A stretch of DNA of 64,000 bases from Tubiluchus corallicola. Taxonomy: Eukaryota > Priapulida > Priapulimorpha > Priapulimorphida > Tubiluchidae. The number at the start of each line of letters is the position of its first letter. Position 1 is the stretch's first letter. Of this stretch, positions 55,172-64,000 are shown piece by piece. The DNA lies in the NCBI GenBank assembly GCA_030141605.1, contig JAQGDQ010000820.1, positions 27,812 to 91,811 on the forward strand. Reading direction: 5' to 3'. The notes beneath the pieces are model-generated. The model saw only the letters and a program-made list of their open reading frames with translations, made no database searches and was not told the DNA's origin. The translations under genes and the position numbers were made by a program.

Positions 55172-55322
55172 GCTGTGGAATTTTTTCCTGCGCCATTTTT
55201 ACCTGTGACATTTTTACCTGTGCCATTTTTACCCGTGCTATTTTTACCTGTGCCATTTTTATCTGTGCAATTTTCTCCTGTGCCATTTTACCTGTGCCAT
55301 TTTTACCTGTGCAATTTTACTG
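55172..55322. repeat. 16-bp tandem repeat, about 9 copies
   Basis: The unit ttacctgtgccatttt recurs with small variants. Confidence 0.92.
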
Positions 55323-55957
55323 TGAATGAAAGTATTGTGAATGAAGGGCTGGATATCTTGGAACACAATTTGTCACTCAGCAAGCTGTGATCCAGCATTC
55401 AATGGCAAAACTCATTGAATTCAGATCGCGGTAGCGGAACCAGAATCTATCGCATTATCAAAGATAATAATCTAAGTTGGGACACTGAACAACCCATTTA
55501 AATTACTTTTCCTTATGAATAAGATCATCCTGTTTTAAGTGAATCACTGGTGCATACTGGGATAGCAATGCGAATATTTTTAATTTGTGAGAATTTTTTT
55601 CTAATCAAGGGCATACCAAGATTTTACAACGCCCTAGGCTGATAATTATGCCCCGCCCATCTCTATTGTGAATTTATGGTTTCTTATGTAATGCACACGT
55701 TAAATTACTTGTGGTGTATTAGAAAGACTATTAACCTAATTTCTACGTAGTCATTATTAATTACATGTATTTGCATAGCGCTTATATTTAAGCAGATTGC
55801 TCAACTGTTTGTTGCATAACACCTTGCACCTGTTCGTTATGTGGCACTTATATAATAGCTGCGCTCAGTAACTGCCTGTGGTGTGCTATAAAACGTGCCC
55901 TTTACATGAATATAAAAGTATACACATTTTCCGAGGAGAATAAGAGTCTTTTCTAAA
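55323..55957. other. PDZ-gene intron 1, no feature
   Basis: A short piece (actggtgcatactgggatag near 55546) is shared with the dispersed family at 33320 and 39230. Nothing else recognised. Confidence 0.45.
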
Positions 55958-55959
55958 AT

Positions 55960-56792
55960 GTGGCGCCCCTCAAACTAGTTAGGCTATAGTGGCGCCCCTC
56001 AAACTAGTTAGTCTATAGTGGCGCCCCTCAAAGTAGTTAGGCTATAGTGGCGCCCCTCAAAGTAGTTAGTCTATAGTGGCGCCCCTCAAACTAGTTAGTC
56101 TATAGTGGCGCCCCTCAAACTAGTTAGGCTATAGTGGCGCCCCTCAAACTAGTTAGGCTATAGTGGCGCCCCTCAAAGTAGTTAGTCTATAGTGGCGCCC
56201 CTCAAACTAGTTAGTCTATAGTGGCGCCCCTCAAACTAATTAGGCTATAGTGGCGCCCCTCAAACTAGTTAGGCTATAGTGGCGCCCCTCAAAGTAGTTA
56301 GTCTATAGTGGCGCCCCTCAAAGTAGTTAGGCTATAGTGGCGCCCCTCAAACTAGTTAGTCTATAGTGGCGCCCCTCAAACTAGTTAGGCTATAGTGGCG
56401 CCCCTCAAACTAATTAGGCTATAGTGGCGCCCCTCAAACTAGTTAGGCTATAGTGGCGCCCCTCAAAGTAGTTAGGCTATAGTGGCGCCCCTCAAACTAG
56501 TTAGTCTATAGTGGCGCCCCTCAAACTAGTTAGGCTATAGTGGCGCCCCTCAAACTAATTAGGCTATAGTGGCGCCCCTCAAACTAGTTAGGCTATAGTG
56601 GCGCCCCTCAAACTAGTTAGGCTATAGTGGCGCCCCTCAAACTAATTAGGCTATAGTGGCGCCCCTCAAACTAGTTAGGCTATAGTGGCGCCCCTCAAAC
56701 TAGTTAGGCTATAGAGGCGCCCCTCAAACTAGTTAGGCTATAGTGGCGCCCCTCAAACTAGTTAGCCTATAGTGGCGCCCCTACTTAGCCTA
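55960..56792. repeat. 29-bp minisatellite, about 28 copies
   Basis: The unit contains tagtggcgcccctcaaacta followed by gttaggcta at an exact 29-bp period. Variant units (caaagtag, aactaatt, gtctata) recur at multiples of 29 bp, showing block duplication. Confidence 0.97.
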
Positions 56793-57106
56793 TTGATTAA
56801 TACGCCCCTGTTTCTAGTTACGTCTTTCAGATGGATAAGCGTAATGGTACGTAATACAACTTTGTATAGAAAGTTCTTTGGGACTTTTTTCATGCTTTGA
56901 AAATTGCCTTTTCTATCTCGTCAACAGTCAACCATGTTCACAGGAAGCCCAGTAATCATCCAATTGCCTAACTCTGTGCCAAGACGTTCTTGACCTCCGC
57001 GTGCAGACTAGGAAGCCATGTTTACTCATCCATGATTACATATCATTCTCATTACACGGGCAGAGTGCTTTCTAATGGTTTTAAGTGTGATCGTAGTCCT
57101 GCTTAC
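56793..57106. other. PDZ-gene intron 1, 5' part
   Basis: Intronic sequence between the 29-bp array and exon 1. A dispersed-repeat scrap (aactttgtatagaaagttct) is at 56858-56878. Confidence 0.45.
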
Positions 57107-57220
57107 AGGCACTTCGTTCAGCCTGACCAGCCTGTCTTTCTCTCTCGTACTCGCTGAAGCCATGTACGTGTATTGAATTGTTAATGGAATGCAATCGCGC
57201 GTCAGGCAGGGCTTCTTCAT
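57107..57220 (-). CDS. Two-PDZ protein, exon 1 with start codon
   Basis: The frame opens at an ATG (57220) directly preceded by TGA and has a second in-frame ATG at 57163 (tacATGG). It encodes MASASTREKDRLVRLNEVP at its end and stops at the donor GTGCCT|GTAAGCAGG in phase 0, the entry phase of exon 2. Assembled with the other eight exons it gives 308 residues (289 from 57163): a polar N terminus, PDZ1 at about 73-155 and PDZ2 at about 171-253. No promoter could be identified upstream. The exon has no domain, so support is the phase match, the donor and the start codon. Confidence 0.5.
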
Positions 57221-57289
57221 TCACTGTTAACTAGCACGACGACATTATCGTCAGTTATTTCATTAAAATGTTAACTAGGCAATGGCGAT

Positions 57290-58400
57290 CAAAGCCTGTA
57301 ACTCGTACATGCTCTACAGGGATGGTGGGGGATACGATCTAGCATTGTTTCACTTGCTGTGCTCTACAGGGAATGCGGGATGCGATCTAGCATTGTTTCA
57401 CTTGTTGTACTCTACAGGGAATAGTGGGGGATACGATCTAGCTTTGTTTCACTTTCTGTGCTCTACAGAGAAAGTGGGGGATACGATCTAGCATCGTTTC
57501 ACTTGTTGTGCTCTACAGGGATGGTGGGGGATACGGTCTAGCTTTGTTTCACTTTCTGTGCTCTACAGAGAAAGTGGGGGATACGGTCTAGCATTGTTTC
57601 ACTTGCTGTACTCTACAGGGAATGCGGGATGCGATCTAGCATTGTTTCACTTGCTGTACTCTACACAGTCTACAGGGAATGGTGGGGGATACGATCTAGC
57701 TTTGTTTCACTTTCTGTGCTCTACAGAGAAAGTGGGGGATACGATCTAGCATTGTTTCACTTGACGTGCTCTACAGGGATGGTGGGGGATACGATCTAGC
57801 ATTGTCTCACTTGACGTGCTCTACAGGGAATGGGGGATTCGATCTAGCATTGTTTCACTTGACGTGCTCTACAGGGATGGTGGGGGATTCGATCTGGCAT
57901 TGTTTCACTTGCTGCGCTCTACAGAGAAAGTGGGGGATACGATCTAGCATTGTTTCACTTGACGTGCTCTACAGGGATGGTGGGGGATACGATCTACCAT
58001 TGTTTCACTTGACGTGCTCCACAGGGATGGTAGGGGATACGATCTAGCACTGTTTCACTTGACGTGCTCTACAGGGAACGGGGGGATACGATCTAGCACT
58101 GTTTCACTTGACGTGCTCTACAGGGAATGAGGGATACGATCTAGCATTGTTTCACTTGCTGCGCTCTATGCGGAATTGGGGTTACGATCTAGCATTGTTT
58201 CACTTGCTATGCTCTACAGGGAAGGTGGGGGATACGATCTAGCATTGTTTCACTTGACGTACTCTACAGGAAATGGGGGATACGATCTAGCATTGTTTCA
58301 CTTGCTGTGCACCACAGGAAATGGGGGATACGATCTAACATTGTTTCACTAGACGTGCTCTACGGGGAATGGGGGATTCGATCTAGCATTATTTCACTTC
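57290..58400. repeat. About 50-bp minisatellite, some 22 copies
   Basis: The unit contains gatctagcattgtttcactt and tgctctacagggatggtggg. Unit length varies from 44 to 51 bp because of indels around the G-rich block. It begins about 70 bp upstream of the first PDZ-gene ATG, on the promoter side. Confidence 0.95.
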
Positions 58401-59049
58401 AAAAGGTCCAGCCAGGACCAGTGGCGGCTCGTGTATATGTACTGTGGTACAGCATCACCCCGTTTTCACTCAATCTTTTAGATAATATTCAATATAATGT
58501 CTTTTTTCTTTAGTTTTTTTTTATACTTGCGCAGAACCGGAGCACGTGAGAGAAGTACTGTTTGCTTCACAGCTCAAGCAACGTGGTGTTTGGTTGTTGT
58601 GCGCATGCGGCCATGCGCACATGTCTAAGATAGCACGCTGAATGCTGGCATCTGCTGTTAGGTAGAGAAAGTACTGTCCCTATCACCGCAACAATCGCCA
58701 CGTGCTTACCGTGCACCGTCATATTCTTGGATGTGTTAAAGTGTAAACCTAGCGTGTGTGCTTGATAGTGGACGCTTTGCATCCCCAAGAAATAAGTTCT
58801 GTGACTGTAAAAGAACTACAACAGCTTAATTTTTCACAGTTGTCTCTCCACGAGAAAGTTTAAGTTAAGAAAAGAGGTTGTTCAACACATGATGTTCTAA
58901 TATAATTACAACATTGAAATTACGTATGTTTGTTACGTTTTGCATATAATTTAAACAATGGCCTCAAATTCCCCCCCCCTCCCCACACACACACACACAC
59001 ACCAATTTTAGCTACGAGCCGCCACTTGTCAGGACGTAAACTGTTTAAA
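58401..59049. other. Dispersed-repeat scraps and (CA)n
   Basis: 58545-58690 contains gtgcgcatgcggccatgcgc and gtagagaaagtactgtccct, an inverted relative of 51170-51240. A C-run followed by acacacacacac is at 58972-59002. No gene. Confidence 0.5.
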
Positions 59050-60180
59050 GCAAAACTGGACCCCAATCTTAAACTGAAGGTCAAAACAATCTACTCTTTA
59101 AAATATTGAAAGGAAACATACTATTATTTTTTCAAAAATGACTTACGTGAAAGAATTATTACCTCACAAACACAATTTCACGTTCGCGCCACTAGTTCTT
59201 CACTGTTACATGTTACATGCATTTCGTTAGTTAGACGGGCACTAGCAACTGCATTTCGGAAACTCACTGCACAAAAAACAGGCGCTGGTTGTATCTCTCA
59301 GTTCAGATGTGTTAGTTTGTGACGAACTACACACGTTCGACAGCTCATGCGTGAGCACAGTGGTAAATTTGAAATTTGAATTTTTATCTTAAAACTTGCC
59401 TAGTTTTAGTACAACACACTGAATATCTTACAGTAGCACTGTACTTCAATTTTCACTTTCGCTAACATGTGCAACACGCTCATGGAATATTTGTGCTATA
59501 GAAAATTATGTTAGTTTGTGATTTCATCAATAGTTGATTAATTAACTAGTGCCGTTAATTAGGTTTTTAATCAGTTATTTAATTATCAGATTTGCCTTTG
59601 CAGTATTATCTGTGTTAAAATGTTTACTTTTTACCAGATTCAGATATGAGAATGACAAATTGCAAAAAACTCTGAAACAGGGCGGAGGGTTGGGGGCCCG
59701 CGTAGGCCCCCGTGGGGGTTCAAGGGGTGAAGCAACAAATTGTAATTTTGTGACCATAGAGAACCTCTAAGTGGACTTAATATATCAATTACCTTGTTTC
59801 ATGCATAATTTAAAATACCCAACTATCAAGGATACATGATACCTAATTGTCTCAAAAACGCCTAAGTACTGGCCTCTCCTATGCAAAAGTATATAAAAAC
59901 TGTCTGCAATTGACTCAAATAACTCTGCACAATTGATTGTACATTTTTATACATAGAGATATACACGTGGTTACACCGATGTACGTGACGTAAACAAAGT
60001 GACGGCCTGCCACCTAGCGGTCAGTTTGTGAAACACTGGGTCCGTAAAAATTTTCTCAACGAATTTACGCGATTTACAAAAATGGCACTACCGGTCTTCC
60101 AAAAACTCGGAATTCAGCGTATCCGCCGAAAAGTCTCATCCCTGCAGATTTGAGAACTGGGTAGCAGATGAAAAATCAGC
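59050..60180 (-). mobile_element. MITE family A copy split by a hAT MITE
   Basis: Starts ttaaagcaaaactggaccc and runs through cacgttcgcgccactagttc, tgtgttagtttgtgacgaac, cacgctcatggaatattt to gtgttaaaatgtttactttt, then is interrupted at 59641. It resumes at 60145 with cagatttgagaactgggtag and ends gcctatctttctttaaa, as in the uninterrupted copy at 14810-14877. Confidence 0.82.
59641..60144. mobile_element. 500-bp hAT MITE, second copy (inverted)
   Basis: Aligns over its whole length with the reverse complement of 5528-6027 (for example ttgtttcatgcataatttaa, aaggatacatgatacctaat, gtccgtaaaaattttctcaa). The right end is ctcatccctg. cagatt occurs at both borders, consistent with an 8-bp duplication cagatttg that lost two bases on the left. 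Confidence 0.88.
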
Positions 60181-60369
60181 CTATCTTTCTTTAAAACGTT
60201 GGTAGTTTAGACTTGGCTTCGTTCAATTAGTTGCGCGTTTTGCTCGAAGAACGTCAATTTGCTGAACAGAAACGTTTTGAAAGCAAAAACGAGCTTAACG
60301 ACTGAAATCCGGTCTGAATAAAGAGATTTGTCAAATGAAATTCAAGTCAATTATTCAAATCGAATCTTG

Positions 60370-60885
60370 TTAAACGAAAGCAGGCTGATTATCCACATCA
60401 CGTTCACTATCTTCAAGTATGACTTCAAGTATGATAAAGTATACATTTTAGCACCAATAATAATGCTAAAGCACTTCTGATAATCAAATAATAGATTACA
60501 AACTTAGTTAACGAGCGAGGAGTCCAGCTGTTAATGACGTCACAACCGAACATGTTTTTCTACAGCACATCTCACGAGCGTGTTGCACGTATCTACGAAA
60601 AGGGAATAGTGCTACTGTACAACATTTTAGTGTGATATTCAAAAGTTTAAAATTCAAATTTCAAGTTACAAGAGTCTTCACACGAGTTCTCGAACGTGTG
60701 CAGTGCGTCACAACCGAACACCTCTGAACTGAGAGGTACGGCACGTGTTTTTGGGCAACGCGGTTCCGAGATACAGCCGCTAGTGCCCATCTAACTAGTG
60801 AATGGCAAAATAACATAGAACCAGCCCCGCGATCGTGCAATTACGTTTTTTTGGGAAAAATTCTTGCACATTCCAAAAAAAAGTA
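60370..60885 (+). mobile_element. MITE family A copy, diverged
   Basis: Begins ttaaacgaaagcaggctgat and holds atgacgtcacaaccgaacat, gagcgtgttgcacgtatcta, agtgcgtcacaaccgaacac and ctagtgcccatctaactagt. The right third is missing or very diverged. Confidence 0.75.
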
Positions 60886-61004
60886 ATGATTACTGCTGTA
60901 ACATTTACTGTATGTCTTTCTGGATTAATTATAGTAATGGTGTGATAAATAGACAGCTTATTGCATACAACAATGGTATCAGAAAACCGTTTCACTTAAA
61001 GTAT

Positions 61005-64000
61005 GATTGTAGTGCTTCTGGCATGTGTGTAAACCTATCTACGATTGCAGTGCTTCTGGCATGTGTGCAAACCTATCTACGATTGCAGTGCTTCTGACAT
61101 GTGTGTAAACCTATCTACGATTGCAGTGCTTCTGGCATGTGTGTAAACCTATCTACGATTGTAGTGCTTCTGGCATGTGTGTAAACCTATCTACGATTGC
61201 AGTGCTTCTGGCATGTGTGTAAACCTATCTTCGATTGCAGTACCTCTGGCATGTGTGTAAACCTATCTTCGATTGCAGTACCTCTGGCATGTGTGTAAAC
61301 CTACCTACGATTGCAGTGTTTCTGGCATGTGTGTAAACCTATCTTCGATTGCAGTACCTCTGGCATGTGTGTAAACCTATCTACGATTGCAGTGTTTCTG
61401 GCATGTGTGCAAACCTATCTACGATTGCAGTACTTCTGGCATGTGTGTAAACCTATCTACGATTGCAGTACTTCTGGCATGTGTGTAAACCTATCTACGA
61501 TTGCAGTGCTTCTGGCATGTGTGTAAACCTATCTACGATTGCAGTGCTTCTGACATGTGTGTAAACCTATCTACGATTGCAGTGCTTCTGGCATGTGTGT
61601 AAACCTATCTACGATTGCAGTGCTTCTGACATGTGTGTAAACCTATCTACGATTGCAGTGCTTCTGGCATGTGTGTAAACCTATCTACGATTGCAGTGCT
61701 TCTGGCATGTGTGTAAACCTATCTACGATTGCAGTGCTTCTGGCATGTGTGTAAATCTATCTACGATTGCAGTGCTTCTGGCATGTGTGTAAACCTATCT
61801 ACGACTGCAGTACTTCTGACATGTGTGTAAACCTATCTACGATTGCAGTGCTTCTGACATGTGTGTAAACCTATCTACGATTGCAGTGCTTCTGGCATGT
61901 GTGTAAACCTATCTACGATTGCAGTGCTTCTGGCATGTGTGTAAACCTATCTACGATTGCAGTGCTTCTGGCATGTGTGTAAACCTATCTACGATTGCAG
62001 TGCTTCTAGCATGTGTGTAAACCTATCTACGATTGCAGTGCTTCTGGCATGTGTGTAAACCTATCTACGATTGCAGTGCTTCTGGCATGTGTGTAAACCT
62101 ATCTACGATTGCAGTGCTTCTGGCATGTGTGTTAACCTATCTACGACTGCAGTGCTTCTGGCATGTGTGTAAACCTATCTACGATTGCAGTGCTTCTGGC
62201 ATGTGTGTAAACCTATCTACGATTGTAGTGCTTCTGGCATGTGTGTAAACCTATCTACGATTGTAGTGCTTCTGGCATGTGTGTAAACCTACCTACGATT
62301 GTAGTGCTTCTGGCATGTGTGTAAACCTATCTACGATTGTAGTGCTTCTGCATGTGTGTAAACCTATCTGCAATTCCAGTGCTTCTGGCATGTGTGTAAA
62401 TCTATCTACGACTGCAGTGCTTCTGGCATGTGTGTAAACCTATCTACGATTGTAGTGCTTCTGGCATGTGTGTAAACCTATCTACGATTGCAGTGCATCT
62501 AGCATGTATGTAAACCTATCTACGATTCAGTGCTTCTGACGTGTGTAAGCCTATCTACGATTGCAGTGCTTCTGGCATGTGTGTAAACCTATCTACGATT
62601 GCAGTGTTTCTGGCATGTGTGTAAACCTATCTACGATTGTAGTGCTTCTGACATGTGTGTAAACCTATCTACGATTGCAGTGCTTCTGGCATGTGTGTAA
62701 ACCTATCTACGATTGCTGTGTTTATGACATGTGTGCAAACCTATCTACGATTGCTGTGTTTCTGGCATGTGTGCAAACCTATCTACGATTGCAGTGCTTC
62801 TGACATGTGTGTAAACCTATGTACGATTGTAGTGCTTCTGGCATGTGTGTAAACCTATCTACGATTGCAGTGCTTCTGGCATGTGTGCAAACCTATCTAC
62901 GATTCAGTGCTTCTGACATGTGTGTAAGCCTATCTACGATTGCAGTGCTTCTGGCATGTGTGTAAACCTATCTACGATTGCAGTGTTTCTGGCATGTGTG
63001 TAAACCTATCTACGATTGTAGTGCTTCTGACATGTGTGTAAACCTATCTACGATTGCAGTGCTTCTGGCATGTGTGTAAACCTATCTACGATTGCTGTGT
63101 TTATGACATGTGTGCAAACCTATCTACGATTGCTGTGTTTCTGGCATGTGTGCAAACCTATCTACGATTGCAGTGCTTCTGGCATGTGTGTAAACCTATC
63201 TACGATTGCAGTGCTTCTGACATGTGTGTAAACCTATCTACGATTGCAGTGCTTCTGGCAAGTGTGTAAATCTATCTACGATTGCAGTGTTTCTGGCAAG
63301 TGTGTAAACCTATCTACGATTGCAGTGCTTCTGGCATGTGTGTAAACCTATCTACGATTGCTGTGTTTATGACATGTGTGCAAACCTATCTACGATTGCT
63401 GTGTTTATGACATGTGTGTAAACCTATCTACGATTGCTGTGCTTCTGGCATGTGTGTAAACCTATCTACGATTGCAGTGCTTCTGGCATGTGTGTAAACC
63501 TATCTACGATTGCTGTGTTTATGACATGTGTGTAAACCTATCTACGATTGCTGTGTTTATGACATGTGTGTAAACCTATCTACGACTGCAGTACTTCTGA
63601 CATGTGTGTAAACCTATCTACGATTGCTGTGTTTATGACATGTGTGTAAACCTATCTACGATTGTAGTGCTTCTGGCATGTGTGTAAACCTATCTACGAT
63701 TGCTGCGTTTATGACATGTGTGTAAACCTATCTACGATTGTAGTGCTTCTGGCATGTGTATAAACCTATCTACGATTGCTGTGCTTCTGACATGTGTGTA
63801 AACCTATCTACGACTGCAGTACTTCTGACATGTGTGTAAACCTATCTACGATTGCAGTACTTCTGGCATGTGTGTAAACCTATCTGCGATTGCAGTACTT
63901 CTGGCATGTGTGTAAACCTATCTGCGATTGCAGTGCTTCTGACATGTGTGTAAACCTATCTACGATTGCAGTGCTTCTGGCATGTGTGTAAACCTATCTA
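61005..64000. repeat. 38-bp satellite, about 79 copies, runs off window
   Basis: The unit contains gattgcagtgcttctggcat and gtgtgtaaacctatctac at a 38-bp period. Common variants are gacatg for gcatg, gctgtgtttatgacatg, and gattcag with a deletion. The deletion variant recurs at 62524 and 62901 and the gctgtgtttatg variant at 62711 and 63090, giving a higher-order block of about 378 bp (10 units). The array continues past the window end. Confidence 0.97.

Noticed and set aside
57282-58513. 60-90 codon frames with DLALFHLLCST repeats
   Set aside because: They are frames of the 50-bp minisatellite, broken repeatedly by unit-length changes.
61311-63269. Several 65-71 codon frames reading Cys-Lys-Pro-Ile-Tyr-Asp-Cys repeats
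   Set aside because: Frames of the 38-bp satellite. The period is not a multiple of 3, so each frame stops after about 70 codons.

Overview
This is an animal nuclear genome window, AT-rich, with GT-AG introns, 5'-truncated non-LTR retrotransposons, hAT-type MITEs and a very heavy load of tandem repeats. Spliced orthologues of MRPL55 and DNAJC17 and a multi-PDZ protein mark it as metazoan. The repeat spectrum suggests a marine invertebrate, but nothing in the sequence fixes the phylum. By my tally roughly a third of the window is tandem arrays from more than twenty unrelated families.

Layout. 1-8.6 kb: decayed retrotransposon fragments, two hAT-like MITEs (one with a perfect 8-bp target duplication) and a 49-bp minisatellite. 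8.66-11.91 kb (+): a single-exon 1085-codon gene joining a DZANK1-like N-terminal domain to eight annexin repeats. 14.1-17.05 kb (+): MRPL55 (three coding exons found by eye) followed 100 bp later by an intronless DNAJC17. 17.4-23.9 kb: transposon graveyard holding a minus-strand LINE with a 5S rRNA-like sequence just upstream, a small TA-flanked MITE, a Helitron-like terminus in two copies, and a plus-strand LINE relic with several disabling changes between 73-bp identical direct repeats. 24.2-29.1 kb: a 61-bp satellite (about 77 copies) in which most units carry the cAMP-response palindrome TGACGTCA.

30.5-57.2 kb (-): I assembled nine small exons of one gene whose splice phases all agree. 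They encode a two-PDZ-domain scaffold of about 289-308 residues. Its introns hold most of the remaining arrays: GT-AG-flanked exons of 31 to 201 bp sit between minisatellites with units of 21, 28, 42, 66, 91 and 96 bp. The 28-bp array carries the AP-1 site TGACTCA in most units. 57.3-64 kb: 50-bp and 38-bp arrays plus MITE copies, one of them nested inside another. The 38-bp array runs off the window.

Functionally the genes are unrelated housekeeping and scaffold genes: membrane-binding annexin fusion, mitoribosome protein, spliceosome-linked J-protein and PDZ scaffold. There is no operon-like pathway, although MRPL55 and DNAJC17 are close enough to share transcription. Many long open frames here (Ser/Asp-rich, Pro/Leu-rich, Leu-Ser repeats) are artefacts of tandem repeats and are not annotated as genes.
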